From contig NZ_JAEIOI010000003.1 in NCBI RefSeq assembly GCF_021375795.1, forward strand, positions 496,001-560,000: 64,000 nt of DNA, given 5' to 3'. The notes beneath the pieces are model-generated. The model was given only the letters and a program-made list of their open reading frames with translations. It had not been told where the DNA came from and did no database searches. The position numbers and the translations under genes were made by a program. Positions within the stretch are counted from its first letter, which is position 1. Every line of letters begins with the position of its first letter. The DNA comes from Pseudomonas anguilliseptica. GTDB taxonomy: Bacteria > Pseudomonadota > Gammaproteobacteria > Pseudomonadales > Pseudomonadaceae. This document shows positions 1-9,909 of this stretch, one piece after another.

Positions 1-822
1 GTTGCCGCCAGCGCCTTTCCCTTCTCCGGTGGCGAGCCGGCAGCCCTCGGCCGCCTGCGTGACTACCTGTGGAAAACCCAGGGCGTGCGGCAGTACAAGG
101 ACACCCGCAACGGCATGGTCGGCAGCGAGTACTCCTCGAAGTTCTCGCCCTGGCTGGCCAATGGCAGCCTCTCGGCACGCCGGGTTATCGCCGAACTGCG
201 CCGCCATGAAGCGCAGTACAAGCGCAATGACTCGACCCACTGGCTGTGGATCGAGATGCTCTGGCGCGATTTCTTCCGCTGGACCCTGGCGCGGCATGGC
301 AGCGCGCTGTTCAAGGCTGGCGGGCTGAAGGCCACCGCACGGGCACCGCAACAGCTGGACCAGCGTTTTCAGGACTGGTCGCGCGGGCGCACCGGCATGC
401 CGCTGATCGACGCAAATATGCGCGAGCTGGCCGCCACCGGTTTTATGTCCAACCGTGGCCGCCAGGTGGTGGCCAGCTACCTGATCAATGACCTGCAACA
501 GGACTGGCGCCATGGTGCGGCCTGGTTCGAGGAACACCTGATCGACTACGACCCGGCCAGCAACTGGGGCAACTGGGCCTACCTCGCCGGAGTGGGCAAC
601 GATCCACGGCATAACCGCGTGTTCAATGCCCTGCGCCAAGCCCGTGAATACGACCCGGACGCGCACTATGTGAACCTCTGGCTACCGGAGCTGCGTGATG
701 TACCGCAGGCGCTGCGGCACACGCCCTTTCTGCTCGCCGGCGGCCACCTGCGCAGCCTCGGCTACCCACAGCTGGGCACTATTCCGGAGAGCTGGAAACC
801 CTACCTGCACGCAGTCGCCTGA
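1..822 (+). CDS. Cryptochrome DASH / photolyase-family flavoprotein, 3' part
   Basis: The reading frame is open from the first base of the window, so the N-terminal Rossmann (antenna) domain lies outside; 273 residues remain. What is left is the helical FAD-binding domain: an early YKDTRNGMVG segment, the SKFSPWLANGSLSAR stretch, WIEMLWRDFFRW, and the MPLIDANMRELAATGFMSNRGRQ and DYDPASNWGNW blocks that mark the cryptochrome/photolyase superfamily, with the DASH-type spelling. Members bind FAD and repair UV photoproducts (single-stranded DNA for DASH proteins) or sense blue light. It ends convergently, 44 bases from the diguanylate cyclase gene on the other strand. The DASH assignment is from motif memory; a class I photolyase is the alternative. 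Confidence 0.85.
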   Translation, partial: VAASAFPFSGGEPAALGRLRDYLWKTQGVRQYKDTRNGMVGSEYSSKFSPWLANGSLSARRVIAELRRHEAQYKRNDSTHWLWIEMLWRDFFRWTLARHGSALFKAGGLKATARAPQQLDQRFQDWSRGRTGMPLIDANMRELAATGFMSNRGRQVVASYLINDLQQDWRHGAAWFEEHLIDYDPASNWGNWAYLAGVGNDPRHNRVFNALRQAREYDPDAHYVNLWLPELRDVPQALRHTPFLLAGGHLRSLGYPQLGTIPESWKPYLHAVA

Positions 823-865
823 ACCCGCCAGCAGCGCGCCCTGCCATGCCACGCGCGGGGCCAGA

Positions 866-2821
866 TCAACCCAGCTCGACGCGGTTGCGTCCGCCGCTCT
901 TGGCCCGGTACAAGGCCTGGTCGGCGCGTTCGAAGACCTTCTCGCTGCTTTCACCACTGGCAAAACTCGTCAGCCCGGCAGACAGGGTGATGGTCACCCG
1001 CTCGCCCCGGAAGTGAAAAGGACACTGCTCAACGCCATCAAGCAGGGTCTGCAACAGCTGCCGCCCGCCCTCCAGCGGGGTTGATGGGATCAGCAACACA
1101 AATTCCTCACCGCCAAAGCGGGCAATGAAGTCGGTCTTGCGCAGGCGCTTGGCCAGTTCACCGGCAATGATTTTCAGCACCTTGTCGCCGGCCAGGTGGC
1201 CATAACCATCGTTGATCCGCTTGAAGTGGTCGATATCCAGCACAGCCAGCGCCAGTTCGCCGCCGTAACGCTTCCAGCGCGCCATCTCCAACTCCAGGCG
1301 CTCGCCCCAACCGGCACGATTGGGCAAGCCGGTCAGCGGGTCGATCAACGCTTTCTGCCGCTGCTCTTCCAGGTGATCACGGAAACTCTGCGCCTCTTGC
1401 TCCATCTCAGCGACTTTCTGGGTCAGGCTTTGCAGGCGCTGCGCCACCTCTTCTTCGCGGCCATCGCGGTGCTTCTGATGCTCACTGACGGTGTTGAGCA
1501 AACCATCCAGGCGCGCTTCCAGTGATTGCTTGAGGCTGTGCAGATCCACCGCTTCCTGCACGCTGGCTTGCAGGCCGCTGACCTGCTCACGCAGCTCCTG
1601 ATTGAAGGTACGCGCACTTTCCACCGATTCGCTGTAGCCCTCATGGGCTTCGGTGAGGGTGCCGAGAAACGACGCCAGGCGCTCGTTGAGCTGTTTCAGG
1701 TAGCTGGCAAATTCGCGCTGGCCACTGTCGGTCACGGCCAGAATCAGCACCGCCAGATCATCCAGTACGGCCACCAGCTCATACCAGTTCAAGCCACCCA
1801 GTACCCGTTGGCGCAGGGCCTCACCCTGAGGCTTATGGCGCTCCGGCAGTTCCAGTTCGTCGAGCAGGCTGGTCAGGCTTTCGCCGATATGCGGCGCTAC
1901 CGCGCTGTAGCCGGGTTCGGGAATCTCCGGCAAGGCATAGGCAGGGTCACCCTCGGCAAGCGGCGCAGTGGGCGTTTCGGCAACGGCGGGCGGGGTGACA
2001 GGAGCCGCTAGCGATGGCGATGGCGATGGCGATGGCGATGGCGATGGCGATGGCGATACAGGCTCTGCGGCAGCTGCCTCCATGACCAGAGCCTCAGCAG
2101 GCTCCACAAGTGCCGGTACAGCAGGCGCGGCTGCCGGGCTGGCCAGCGCTTCAGATGCAGACATTTGTGCAGGCTCGGCGGCTGCGGCGGTTGGCAGCGG
2201 AGCGGGAGCATCCGAGGGCTGCTCGGCCACGGTTGACGCGGCGTCGGCTTCCTTGGCACCAAACAGACGTTGCAACAAACCGGGGCGGGCCGTCGCGGCG
2301 TCGCGATCAAAGGCTGCCAGCGCCTGCTGCTGCAGACTGCTCAGTTCGCTAAGCAATGCCGGCAATTCGCGCGGCTGGCTGGCACGTTCCTCGATGCGTT
2401 TGGCGAATTGTTTGAGGGCCTTGCGCACTTCACGCGGCGGCTCCAGGGCCAACAGTTGGCTGGTCAGGTTGGTGACGCCGGAAATGTTCTGTTCGATGCG
2501 GTCCTGGCGGCGTTTTTCCGAATCCAGTACGGCCTTTTCCAGGCGTGGGATCAGTGCAGCAAGGCCGCTGTCGATGTCATCGCGGCGCAGGGTATCGCGC
2601 AGCTCCTGCATGCATTGATCGACCGACTTGTCGCTGCCTTCCGCTGCCAGCGAGCTGCGCACCAGGCCGCGACGCAGCAAGTCCAGACGTGCCTCCCAGC
2701 GGCGTTCAAGTTTTTCCTGCTGTTCCAGGCTTTCCAGGTACTTGCTTTTCCAGCGCTGGGCATCGTCGGTCATCATCGCCATCCAGTGTTCGAGGTCTGT
2801 TGCCGGGTCATCACACTGCAA
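866..2821 (-). CDS. dgcH: Diguanylate cyclase, DgcH-like, with a Pro/Ser repeat linker
   Basis: A 651-residue protein that would make cyclic di-GMP from two GTP. The C-terminal third is a complete GGDEF domain: it opens with [12 protein letters not shown], carries the active-site RFGGEEF motif, and has an RKTD inhibitory-site motif exactly five residues before GGEEF. The N-terminal two thirds are predicted helical, with a long coiled coil before the cyclase, and are joined by a low-complexity Ala/Pro linker holding a serine-proline dipeptide run (hexanucleotide repeat at 2011-2057). No membrane segment is visible. The start used is TTG at 2819-2821, with GGCAGG upstream; ATG codons at 2782, 2776 or 2773 are alternatives. 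It is the third gene of a likely dsbA-EEP-dgcH operon. The name rests on remembered synteny with PAO1 PA5487. Confidence 0.85.
   Translation of the reverse strand: MQCDDPATDLEHWMAMMTDDAQRWKSKYLESLEQQEKLERRWEARLDLLRRGLVRSSLAAEGSDKSVDQCMQELRDTLRRDDIDSGLAALIPRLEKAVLDSEKRRQDRIEQNISGVTNLTSQLLALEPPREVRKALKQFAKRIEERASQPRELPALLSELSSLQQQALAAFDRDAATARPGLLQRLFGAKEADAASTVAEQPSDAPAPLPTAAAAEPAQMSASEALASPAAAPAVPALVEPAEALVMEAAAAEPVSPSPSPSPSPSPSPSLAAPVTPPAVAETPTAPLAEGDPAYALPEIPEPGYSAVAPHIGESLTSLLDELELPERHKPQGEALRQRVLGGLNWYELVAVLDDLAVLILAVTDSGQREFASYLKQLNERLASFLGTLTEAHEGYSESVESARTFNQELREQVSGLQASVQEAVDLHSLKQSLEARLDGLLNTVSEHQKHRDGREEEVAQRLQSLTQKVAEMEQEAQSFRDHLEEQRQKALIDPLTGLPNRAGWGERLELEMARWKRYGGELALAVLDIDHFKRINDGYGHLAGDKVLKIIAGELAKRLRKTDFIARFGGEEFVLLIPSTPLEGGRQLLQTLLDGVEQCPFHFRGERVTITLSAGLTSFASGESSEKVFERADQALYRAKSGGRNRVELG
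2011..2057 (-). repeat. Hexanucleotide tandem repeat (gcgatg, 7 perfect units)
   Basis: Seven perfect gcgatg units followed by one gcgata. On the coding strand they encode alternating Ser and Pro in the linker of the diguanylate cyclase. The unit is six bases, so gain or loss of units would keep the frame. Confidence 0.95.
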
Positions 2822-2844
2822 GCGGGCGATAACCTGCCCATCAC

Positions 2845-3708
2845 CTACAGCTCAACCAGCATAGGTGGTGCAGGCCCACAGAGTGAAGTGGGCAAACGAA
2901 TTTGCACCGCCACTGGCAGATGATCGGAGATCGGCAATGGCAACACCTCACAGCGCTCCAGGGACAGTTCTGCGCTGAGCAGGATGTGATCCAGGCAGCG
3001 CTGCGGCTGCCAGCTGGGAAAGGTGGCCTCGACCTGCGGCGCCCACAAGCCCAGGTCGCGCAGGGGCGAATGCTCCAGCAGGTCGTTGGCATGGGTGTTC
3101 ATATCGCCCATCAGCACCCGATGCCGGTAATCGCTGAGCAGCTCGCGGATATAGGCTAACTGCCGAGTGCGGGCGCGCGCGCCCAGGGCCAGGTGCATCA
3201 TCACCACGGCAATCGCGTCAGGCCCCTCACCAAGGCGCAGCAACATTGCACCTCGCCCTGGCGGGCCGGGCAACGGGTGATCTTCCAGCAGGCTGGGGCG
3301 CAAGCGACTGAGTAGGCCATTGCTGTGCTGGGCCAAACGGCCGAGGTTACGGTTGAGTTGCTGGTACCAGTAGGGAAAGGCAGCGAGATGGGCCAGGTGC
3401 TCGACCTGATTGACGTAGCCGGAACGCAGGCTGCCGCCATCGACTTCCTGCAAAGCCACCAGATCGAAATCACCGAGCAGCTCGCCAATCCGTTGCAGAT
3501 TGCCGCTGCGCCCGGCATGCGGCAACAGATGCTGCCAGCTGCGCGTCAGGTAATGGTGATAACGCTGAGTGCTGATGCCCACCTGGATATTGAAACTGAG
3601 CAGCCGCAGGCTGCCACTGATGGGCCAGTCTGCAGCCGGCGCACAACGGGAATTGACCTGTGGATCACACAGATCAATCGCCCGCCTGGCCGGCCAGCGC
3701 CTGAGCAT
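2845..3708 (-). CDS. Endonuclease/exonuclease/phosphatase (EEP) family protein
   Basis: A 287-residue protein with the ordered EEP superfamily motifs: LLSFNIQVG (metal-binding Asn), VALQEVDGG (metal-binding Glu), a GDMNTHAND block (catalytic Asp and Asn), LDHILLS and the C-terminal SDHLPV (catalytic Asp-His). This fold covers DNases, sphingomyelinase-like and other phosphodiesterases; the substrate cannot be read from the sequence. No clear signal peptide. It starts at ATG 3706-3708 and sits 23 bases after dsbA and 23 bases before dgcH on the same strand, consistent with one transcript. A matching gene (PA5488) occupies this place in PAO1, from memory. Confidence 0.85.
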   Translation of the reverse strand: MLRRWPARRAIDLCDPQVNSRCAPAADWPISGSLRLLSFNIQVGISTQRYHHYLTRSWQHLLPHAGRSGNLQRIGELLGDFDLVALQEVDGGSLRSGYVNQVEHLAHLAAFPYWYQQLNRNLGRLAQHSNGLLSRLRPSLLEDHPLPGPPGRGAMLLRLGEGPDAIAVVMMHLALGARARTRQLAYIRELLSDYRHRVLMGDMNTHANDLLEHSPLRDLGLWAPQVEATFPSWQPQRCLDHILLSAELSLERCEVLPLPISDHLPVAVQIRLPTSLCGPAPPMLVEL

Positions 3709-3731
3709 GACGCGTTATCCGCGCACGCCGA

Positions 3732-4361
3732 TTACTGCGCGGCGCGTTCTTTGGCAATCAGGTGATCAGCCACTTGCAGGGCTTGCTGCGGGCCGCCCGA
3801 GCTGCTGATGTCGAAACGGTATTTGCCGTTGACGATCATCACCGGTACACCAGTGATCTGGTAGGCCATGGCCAGTTTCTTGGCCTTTTCCAGCTGGCTC
3901 TTCACGCCGAAGGAGTTGTAGGTCTTGAGGAAAGCGTCCTTGTCGACGCCTTCACCAGCGAGGAAGTCGGCCATTTCTTCCGGGGTGGCCAGCTTCTTGC
4001 CCTGCACGTGGATGGCATCGAAGATCGCCGCATGCACCTTGTGCTCGGCCTTCATCGCTTCAAGGGTGATGAACATCTGGCCATGCACGTTCCACATACC
4101 GCCAAACATGGCCGGGATGCGCACGAAGTTGACATCTTCCGGCAGGGTGTCGATCCACGGGTTAATGGTGGCTTCGAACTTGTAGCAGTGGCCACAGCCG
4201 TACCAGAACAGTTCGACCACTTCGATCTTGCCCGGCTTGGACACGGCCACCGGGTTGTTCAGTTCTACATACTGTTTGCCCGCTTCAATCGGCTCGGCAT
4301 GGGCGCTCAGGCCAAACAGGCTGGTGGCGACGAGAGTGGCACTGAGGATCAGGTTACGCAT
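3732..4361 (-). CDS. dsbA: Periplasmic thiol:disulfide oxidoreductase DsbA
   Basis: A 209-residue protein with a signal peptide of about 22 residues ending in SAHA. The thioredoxin-fold active site is CGHC at residues 56-59, preceded by ELFWYG, and a cis-proline loop TGVPVMIVNGKYR lies near the C-terminus. DsbA introduces disulfides into exported proteins and is reoxidised by DsbB in the inner membrane. The start has an ideal ribosome binding site (AAGGAG, six bases from ATG). The c4 terminator lies upstream, so dsbA probably has its own promoter in 4362-4478 and leads into the EEP and dgcH genes. Length and motifs match Pseudomonas DsbA. Confidence 0.97.
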   Translation of the reverse strand: MRNLILSATLVATSLFGLSAHAEPIEAGKQYVELNNPVAVSKPGKIEVVELFWYGCGHCYKFEATINPWIDTLPEDVNFVRIPAMFGGMWNVHGQMFITLEAMKAEHKVHAAIFDAIHVQGKKLATPEEMADFLAGEGVDKDAFLKTYNSFGVKSQLEKAKKLAMAYQITGVPVMIVNGKYRFDISSSGGPQQALQVADHLIAKERAAQ

Positions 4362-4478
4362 GCGTTACTCCTTGGCTATGGACGGTGCGTGATGACGAAC
4401 CGAGGTTCGACCCGCGAGGCAATCTGGGGTTCCGCACATTGTAGGGGCTGTTGCCCCGAGGTAGCGATGCACAGAACG

Positions 4479-4506
4479 AAAAAGGGCGGCCTGAGCCACC
4501 CTTTTT
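4479..4506 (-). terminator. Rho-independent terminator of the cytochrome c genes
   Basis: Inverted repeat aaaaaggg...cccttttt with a further GGC/GCC stem step and a CTGA loop. It lies 27 bases downstream of the cytochrome c4 gene on the minus strand, with a run of T closing the right arm, and separates the cytochrome genes from dsbA. Confidence 0.85.
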
Positions 4507-4532
4507 CATTACTGCATGTCGCCCAGCGTGGA

Positions 4533-5138
4533 TCAGTGCAGACCCTGGATAAAGCTGGAAACTGCTTCGATATCCTTGTTGCTCAGCTTGGCCGCGATGG
4601 AACGCATGATCATGCTGTCACCATCGTTGGTGCGGTTGCCTTCGCGGAAGTCAGTCAGCTGCTTGGCGATGTAGGTTGCGTGCTGGCCACCCAGTTGCGG
4701 GTAACCGGCAGCGTCCAGGCCAGCGCCATTCGGCGAATGGCAGCCGGTGCAGGCCGGCATGCCTTCAGCCAGTTTGCCGCCACGGAACAGCTCGCCACCA
4801 CGTACAACCAGTTTCGGGTCAGCGGCGCCAACACTCATCTGCTGGCTGGCAAAGTAAGCGGCGATGTCCTGCAGGTCCTGGTCGCTGAGGTTATCCAGCA
4901 AACCGGTCATTTCCACGATTGGACGGGCACCGGATTTGATGTCTTTCAGCTGCTTGAGCAAATAGCGCTCGCCTTGCCCAGCCAGTTTCGGGAAGTTCGG
5001 TGCAGCACTGTTGCCATCGGCACCATGGCACGCACCACACACAACCACCTTACCCTGGCCAGCTTCAGCATTGCCTGCAGCATGTGCGAAGCCAGTGAGG
5101 CCCAGGGTCAACAGCAGACTCACGAGTACTTTGTTCAT
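4533..5138 (-). CDS. Dihaem cytochrome c4
   Basis: A 201-residue exported cytochrome with a signal peptide of about 20 residues ending AHA. Two class I haem sites are present: CGACH at residues 34-38 and CTGCH at 130-134, one per half of an internally duplicated protein, the layout of cytochrome c4. In pseudomonads c4 is a periplasmic, membrane-associated electron carrier that donates to terminal oxidases (cbb3-type in P. aeruginosa, from memory). It lies just downstream of the cytochrome c5 gene on the same strand (46-base gap) and is followed by its own terminator. Ribosome binding is a modest GGA ahead of the ATG. Confidence 0.95.
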   Translation of the reverse strand: MNKVLVSLLLTLGLTGFAHAAGNAEAGQGKVVVCGACHGADGNSAAPNFPKLAGQGERYLLKQLKDIKSGARPIVEMTGLLDNLSDQDLQDIAAYFASQQMSVGAADPKLVVRGGELFRGGKLAEGMPACTGCHSPNGAGLDAAGYPQLGGQHATYIAKQLTDFREGNRTNDGDSMIMRSIAAKLSNKDIEAVSSFIQGLH

Positions 5139-5184
5139 CAGCTAATCCAATTTACGGCTAAGAGAAAGAGTTTATGCGCCGGAC

Positions 5185-5475
5185 TTACTTGGTCATCAAC
5201 TTGATGACGGCTTGGTAATCCTCGGCGGTGCAGTCCATACACAACCCGCGGGGTGGCATGGCATTCAGACCATTGGTGACACTCTGTACCAGGGCATCGT
5301 TGCCCTTGGCCAGACGCGGTTCCCAGGCAACCTTGTCACCACGCTTGGGAGCGGTCGGAATCTGCCCGTTATGGCACACACCACACGCGCGAGCGTAGAC
5401 GGCTTCCGGATCCTGTGCAGCCTGAGCACTCAACGACAGCATCAATGCACTGGCTGCAATCAGCAATTTTTTCAT
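5185..5475 (-). CDS. Cytochrome c5-type monohaem cytochrome
   Basis: A 96-residue exported protein. The signal peptide ends SAQAA and is followed by one haem site, CGVCH at residues 31-35, a [13 protein letters not shown] segment with two further cysteines (79 and 82) that form the conserved disulfide of the c5 group, and a Met in NAMPP as likely sixth ligand. The frame stays open upstream as far as 5940, but the ATG at 5473-5475 is followed at once by a classical signal peptide and preceded by GAGG about eight bases away, so the longer reading is rejected. It is probably co-transcribed with cytochrome c4 as a periplasmic electron carrier pair. Confidence 0.93.
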   Translation of the reverse strand: MKKLLIAASALMLSLSAQAAQDPEAVYARACGVCHNGQIPTAPKRGDKVAWEPRLAKGNDALVQSVTNGLNAMPPRGLCMDCTAEDYQAVIKLMTK

Positions 5476-5722
5476 CAGATCAACCTCATCAGGGAGGGGA
5501 ACGTACTGCTTTCTATGGGCAGATGATCTAAATCGTTCCCGTGAACACTTATCCAACAGCAGGGAGAAAGCGCACACAAAATCTGCGCCATTATATACTG
5601 GCGTCATTGAAACGGAAACGACGCAGCTTGCCGCGCTACGCGCCGACAGGCAGGCTGCGCGCAAATGTCGCAAGGGCATCGCGCCTGCAATGCCTTCTAT
5701 GCCCGCCCTCACGGATACCCAG

Positions 5723-6376
5723 ATGCAAGCCAAGAACCCCATTATCGGTCTGTGCCAACAGGCTACGTTCCTTATCAGCGCAGCCAAGGTCGACCAATGC
5801 CCGGAGGATTTCGGCCATGAAGTGGCCTTTGCCGGCCGCTCCAACGCCGGTAAATCCAGCGCCCTGAATACCCTGACCCACGCCAGCCTGGCACGTACCT
5901 CGAAGACGCCAGGGCGCACCCAGCTGCTCAACTTCTTCAAGCTGGATGAAGAGCGCCGCCTGGTCGACCTGCCGGGTTATGGCTACGCCAAGGTGCCAAT
6001 CCCGCTGAAATTGCACTGGCAGAAGCACCTGGAGGCCTACCTCGGCAGCCGCGAATGCCTGCGCGGCCTGATGCTGATGATGGACATCCGCAAACCGCTG
6101 ACTGAGTTCGACATACTTATGCTCGACTGGTCCGTGGCCAGCGAAATGCCCATGCACATCCTGCTGACCAAGGCCGACAAGCTGGCTTTTGGCGCAGCAA
6201 AGAATGCTCTGCTCAAGGTGCAGCAGGACATTCGCAAGCGCTGGGGTGATCGCGTCAGTATCCAGCTGTTCTCCGCGCCCAAACGCATTGGCGTCGAAGA
6301 AGCTCAGGAAGTACTGGCCGAATGGATGCAGCTGGGTGAGTTTGCCCTGCCGGATGACGAAGACACCGAGACCTGA
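5723..6376 (+). CDS. engB: Ribosome biogenesis GTP-binding protein EngB (YihA/YsxC)
   Basis: A 217-residue TRAFAC GTPase needed for assembly of the large ribosomal subunit. The G1 loop is GRSNAGKSS, the G2 threonine lies in KTPGRTQ, G3 is DLPGYG, G4 is TKAD and G5 is the SAPK block. The start at 5723 ([11 protein letters not shown]) lines up with the remembered N-terminus of Pseudomonas EngB and has GGA upstream; ATG at 5699 or 5690 would add 8 or 11 residues. It faces polA across the sRNA locus, the same arrangement as yihA-spf-polA in enterobacteria. The upstream 5476-5722 gap is shared with the divergent cytochrome c5 gene and must hold both promoters. Confidence 0.95.
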   Translation: MQAKNPIIGLCQQATFLISAAKVDQCPEDFGHEVAFAGRSNAGKSSALNTLTHASLARTSKTPGRTQLLNFFKLDEERRLVDLPGYGYAKVPIPLKLHWQKHLEAYLGSRECLRGLMLMMDIRKPLTEFDILMLDWSVASEMPMHILLTKADKLAFGAAKNALLKVQQDIRKRWGDRVSIQLFSAPKRIGVEEAQEVLAEWMQLGEFALPDDEDTET

Positions 6377-6423
6377 TCCAGTCCTGTAGCGATCCGAAGG
6401 GTGGTCACCATAGGTGGGTTGAG

Positions 6424-6555
6424 CACAAAAAAAACCCCGAAACTTCTTATGGGGGAGGGAAGTTCGGGGTTTAACGTCTGAACCGCTAGGGCGGGGTCCA
6501 GAATCTGCCAACACTTAACACAACAAGGAGCATCGAAGGGCTTTGCGGGCCATTC
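6424..6555 (-). ncRNA. ersA: ErsA-like small RNA (Spot 42 position, polA-engB gap)
   Basis: A predicted transcript of about 132 bases on the minus strand. Three things support it. The gap between polA and engB has no ORF. A promoter of the AlgU/sigma-22 type (GAACTT, 17 bases, TCAGA) ends seven bases before the proposed start. A strong intrinsic terminator with eight T closes it. ErsA of P. aeruginosa is known to lie in this gap, to be sigma-22 dependent and to be about this length. The terminator loop is C-rich (cttccctccccc), which could pair with Shine-Dalgarno sequences. I recognise it by place, promoter and architecture, not by sequence comparison; the exact 5' end is inferred. Confidence 0.8.
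6425..6472 (-). terminator. Intrinsic terminator of the sRNA, also facing engB
   Basis: The arms aaaccccgaaactt (6432-6445) and aagttcggggttt (6460-6472) pair with one bulged A. Read on the minus strand the stem is followed by eight T (6426-6433), the strong direction; read on the plus strand it has only three T and would stop engB transcripts weakly. Confidence 0.9.
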
Positions 6556-6561
6556 GTGAAC

Positions 6562-6589
6562 TCTGACTGGCCGGGCAAGAATAAAGTTC
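6562..6589 (-). promoter_or_regulatory. AlgU (sigma-22/RpoE-type) promoter for the ErsA-like RNA
   Basis: On the minus strand the -35 element GAACTT is at 6584-6589 and the -10 element TCAGA at 6562-6566, with a 17-base spacer. This fits the extracytoplasmic stress sigma factor consensus (GAACTT, 16-17 bases, TCNNA) and points into the polA-engB gap away from polA. Confidence 0.75.
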
Positions 6590-6689
6590 AGCCGAGCTTT
6601 TGAATCGATTAGCTATAAAAACGGCAATATCGATACCCAAAAACCTAAAACGCCCGCCATAGCAGGCGCTTAGCCGCACCACGCCGGCG

Positions 6690-9536
6690 TCAGTGCGCCT
6701 CATCCCAGTTATCACCCACGCCAACCTCCACCAGCAGCGGCACATCCAGCGCGGCAGCATCGCCCATCAGCGGCTTGATCTGCTCACTGACCTGCGCGAC
6801 CAGATCCTCACGCACTTCCAGCACCAGTTCATCGTGTACCTGCAGGATGACCTTGGCATCCAGGCCGGACTCATTCAGCCAGTTGTCGACCCGGACCATG
6901 GCACGCTTGATGATGTCCGCTGCCGTGCCCTGCATCGGCGCGTTGATCGCAGTGCGCTCGGCGCCTTTGCGCAGCGCCTGGTTCTTCGCATGGATATCCG
7001 GCAGGTACAGCCGACGGCCGAACAGCGTCTCGACAAAGCCCTGCTCGGACGCCTGTTCGCGGGTACGCTCCATATAGGCCAGCACACCGGGGTAACGGGC
7101 GAAATACACATCGATATAGGCCTGCGCCTGCTTGCGATCGCAGCCGATCTGCTTGGCCAGGCCAAAAGCGCTCATGCCATAGATCAGGCCGAAGTTGATC
7201 GCCTTGGCGCTGCGGCGCTGATCACTGGTGACCTCTTCCAAAGGCACACCGAACACCTCGGCCGCAGTGGCCTTGTGTACATCACGACCATGGCGGAAGG
7301 CTTCCAGCAGGCTTTCATCCTTGGCCAGGTGGGCCATGATGCGCAGCTCGATTTGCGAATAGTCCGCCGCCAGCAGTTTGTAACCCTTGGGCGCGACAAA
7401 GGCCTGGCGAATACGTCGACCTTCAGCGGTGCGGATCGGGATGTTCTGCAGGTTCGGGTCGGTGGACGACAAGCGTCCGGTGGCGGCCACCGCCTGGTGA
7501 TAGCTGGTGTGGATGCGCCCGGTGCGTGGGTTGATCTGCTCTGGCAGGCGGTCGGTGTAGGTGCTTTTCAGCTTGCTCAAGGAGCGATACTGCATGAGCA
7601 CCTTGGGCAGCTCGAAATCCTGCTCGGCCAGTTCGGCGAGCACCGCTTCGGCGGTGGAGGCCTGGCCCTTGGCGGTTTTGCTGATGACCGGCAGGCCAAG
7701 TTTCTCGTAAAGAATCACGCCCAGCTGCTTGGGTGAAGCCAGGTTGAACTCCTCACCAGCAATCTCGAAGGCCTGGCGCTCCAGCGCCACCAGCTTTTCA
7801 CCCAGCTCATTGCTTTGCAGACCCAGCAAGTTGGCATCCACCAGCGCGCCCTGGCGTTCGATGCGCGCCAGTACTGGCACCAGCGGCATCTCGATCTCAT
7901 GCAGCACCTTGGCCAGGCTCGGCTCAGCGTCGAGCTTGGCCCACAGGTGCTGGTGTAAACGCAGGGTTACGTCAGCATCTTCAGCGGCATAAGGCGCGGC
8001 CTGGGCCAGGTCAATCTGGTCGAAGGTCAACTGCTTGGCGCCTTTACCGGCGATGTCCTCGAAGCGGATGTTGCTGTGATCCAGGTACTTGAGCGCCAGG
8101 CTGTCCATGTCGTGACGGGTGGCGGTGGAGTCCAGCACGTAGGATTCGAGCATGGTGTCGAACGCCACGCCCTGCACCGCAATCGGCGTCGAGGCATTGG
8201 CGAGGATATTCATATCGTATTTGGCGTGCTGACCGACCTTGGCCTTATTCGGGTCTTCCAGAATCGGTTTCAGCGCCTTGAGCACCGCATCGCGGTCAAG
8301 CTGGGTCGGCACGCCCATGTAGCTATGAGCCACCGGGATATAGGCCGCTTCTCCGGCCTTGACCGCAAACGACAGGCCAACCAACTGCGCCTGTTGCGCA
8401 TCCAGACCCGTGGTCTCGGTGTCGAAGGCAATCAGCTCGGCGTTGCGCAGCTTCTCCAGCCATTGCTCGAACTGCGCTTGCTCCAGAATGCACACGTAAT
8501 CGCCCAAGGCGGCCGGTGCGGGCAGCTCGGCAGCGGGCGCTTCGATTGCCGTCGCGTCAGCGGCTGGTGCCACGACAGGTGCCGCACTGGCGCTGGGGGC
8601 CAGGGCAAACAGATCATCGGCAGGCGCTGCGGCCGCAACTTTGACCGCAGGCGCCGGGTTGCTGCGCAGCAACTCATCGCGCCAGGTCTTGAATTCCAGC
8701 TCGGCGTACAGCTCCATCAGGGCCGGCACATCCATCTCGCCCGGGTGCAGCGAGTCGATGGCGATATTCAGCGGCACATCCAGTTTGATGGTCGCCAGGG
8801 CGTAGGACAGGTAAGCCATGTCCTTGTGCTCGGCGAGTTTGGCCGGCAGGGTCTTGGCGCCACGAATCGGCAGTTCCGGGACTTTATCGAGGTTGGCGTA
8901 GAGCACATCGAGGCCGCCGCCGACGCCGACCAGCAGGCCCAGCGCGGTCTTCTCACCCACGCCCGGCACGCCGGGAATGTTGTCGACCTTGTCACCCATC
9001 AGCGCCAGGTAGTCGATGATCAGCTCAGGACCGACACCGAATTTCGCTTTCACGCCATCGATGTCGTAAACGCTACCGGTCATGGTGTTGACCAGCGTAA
9101 CGTGCGGGCAAACCAACTGGGCCATGTCCTTGTCGCCGGTGGAAATCACCACATCGCGCCCCTCGGCGGCGCATTGGCGGGCCAGGGTGCCGATCACATC
9201 ATCGGCCTCGACGCCCTCGACGCACAGCAGCGGGTAGCCCATGGCCCTGACGCTGGCGTGTAGCGGCTCGACCTGAACGCGCAACTCATCGGGCATGGAC
9301 GGGCGATTGGCCTTGTACTCGGCGAACATTTCATCGCGGAAGGTACCGCCCTTGGCGTCGAACACCACGGCAAACGGGCTTTTCGGGTACTGCTTGCGCA
9401 GGCTCTTGAGCATGTTCAGCACGCCCTTCACCGCACCGGTGGGCAAGCCCTTGGAGGTGGTCAGCGGCGGCAGGGCGTGGAAGGCACGGTAAAGGTAAGA
9501 CGAACCGTCAACCAGAACGAGAGGGGCTTGGCTCAT
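6690..9536 (-). CDS. polA: DNA polymerase I
   Basis: A 948-residue polymerase with all three domains. The N-terminal 5'-3' exonuclease has [25 protein letters not shown] and [10 protein letters not shown]. The 3'-5' exonuclease carries an intact FDTETTGLD motif. The polymerase domain has [16 protein letters not shown] (motif A), the [13 protein letters not shown]-helix and [10 protein letters not shown] (motif C). It fills gaps in lagging-strand synthesis and excision repair. The start is ATG 9534-9536 with AAGG twelve bases upstream; an in-frame TTG at 9548 is too close to that AAGG. An Ala/Pro-rich spacer separates the 5' nuclease from the proofreading domain. It ends 135 bases before the sRNA start. 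Confidence 0.98.
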   Translation of the reverse strand: MSQAPLVLVDGSSYLYRAFHALPPLTTSKGLPTGAVKGVLNMLKSLRKQYPKSPFAVVFDAKGGTFRDEMFAEYKANRPSMPDELRVQVEPLHASVRAMGYPLLCVEGVEADDVIGTLARQCAAEGRDVVISTGDKDMAQLVCPHVTLVNTMTGSVYDIDGVKAKFGVGPELIIDYLALMGDKVDNIPGVPGVGEKTALGLLVGVGGGLDVLYANLDKVPELPIRGAKTLPAKLAEHKDMAYLSYALATIKLDVPLNIAIDSLHPGEMDVPALMELYAELEFKTWRDELLRSNPAPAVKVAAAAPADDLFALAPSASAAPVVAPAADATAIEAPAAELPAPAALGDYVCILEQAQFEQWLEKLRNAELIAFDTETTGLDAQQAQLVGLSFAVKAGEAAYIPVAHSYMGVPTQLDRDAVLKALKPILEDPNKAKVGQHAKYDMNILANASTPIAVQGVAFDTMLESYVLDSTATRHDMDSLALKYLDHSNIRFEDIAGKGAKQLTFDQIDLAQAAPYAAEDADVTLRLHQHLWAKLDAEPSLAKVLHEIEMPLVPVLARIERQGALVDANLLGLQSNELGEKLVALERQAFEIAGEEFNLASPKQLGVILYEKLGLPVISKTAKGQASTAEAVLAELAEQDFELPKVLMQYRSLSKLKSTYTDRLPEQINPRTGRIHTSYHQAVAATGRLSSTDPNLQNIPIRTAEGRRIRQAFVAPKGYKLLAADYSQIELRIMAHLAKDESLLEAFRHGRDVHKATAAEVFGVPLEEVTSDQRRSAKAINFGLIYGMSAFGLAKQIGCDRKQAQAYIDVYFARYPGVLAYMERTREQASEQGFVETLFGRRLYLPDIHAKNQALRKGAERTAINAPMQGTAADIIKRAMVRVDNWLNESGLDAKVILQVHDELVLEVREDLVAQVSEQIKPLMGDAAALDVPLLVEVGVGDNWDEAH

Positions 9537-9610
9537 GAGCAGGATCAACCTTTTCGGCGGGGGCGGCGGTAGAATGGCCGCACCATTGGAATCAAAGGGA
9601 CAAGGTTATC

Positions 9611-9895
9611 ATGCGCGCACTCAATCGCCTGTTGCTCGCCAGCCTGCTGGCATTTACCACCCTGGTCGCCCACGCTGAAGATCCGGTTTCGGCCGACCCG
9701 GATGTCACCATCCGCCAGGACGGCGACCGCACCATCACCGAGTATCGGCAGAATGGCTTCCTCTATGCGATCAAGATCACCCCGAAAAAGGGTAAGCCCT
9801 ACTTCCTGGTACGTGCCGATGGTAGCGAAGGCAACTTTATCCGCTCCGATCAGCCGGACATGCTGATCCCGCAGTGGGAAATCTTTAAGTGGTAA
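9611..9895 (+). CDS. DUF2782 small exported protein
   Basis: A 94-residue protein with a signal peptide ending VAHA at about residue 22. The mature part (DVTIRQDGDRTITEYRQNG, then KITPKKGKPYFLVRADG and QWEIFKW at the end) matches the DUF2782 family, found in pseudomonads between polA and thrB. Function is unknown; the mature protein looks like a small beta-rich periplasmic domain. It is divergent from polA (74 bases between starts) and 14 bases before thrB, so the two are probably co-transcribed. Confidence 0.85.
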   Translation: MRALNRLLLASLLAFTTLVAHAEDPVSADPDVTIRQDGDRTITEYRQNGFLYAIKITPKKGKPYFLVRADGSEGNFIRSDQPDMLIPQWEIFKW

Positions 9896-9909
9896 GGCGT
9901 TTCTAACCT

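Noticed and set aside
1968..2618. Plus-strand frame of 216 codons rich in Gly-Asp
   Set aside because: It is the reverse image of the diguanylate cyclase linker and repeat; no family or ribosome site.
3762..5204. Plus-strand frame of 480 codons
   Set aside because: Runs antisense through dsbA and cytochrome c4, both of which have clear motifs, signal peptides and starts.
5476..5940. N-terminal extension of the cytochrome c5 frame
   Set aside because: The internal ATG at 5475 starts a signal peptide and has GAGG upstream; the extension crosses the engB start region antisense.
8076..9263. Plus-strand frame of 395 codons
   Set aside because: Shadow of polA; His/Gln/Arg-rich composition is typical of antisense reading of GC-rich genes.
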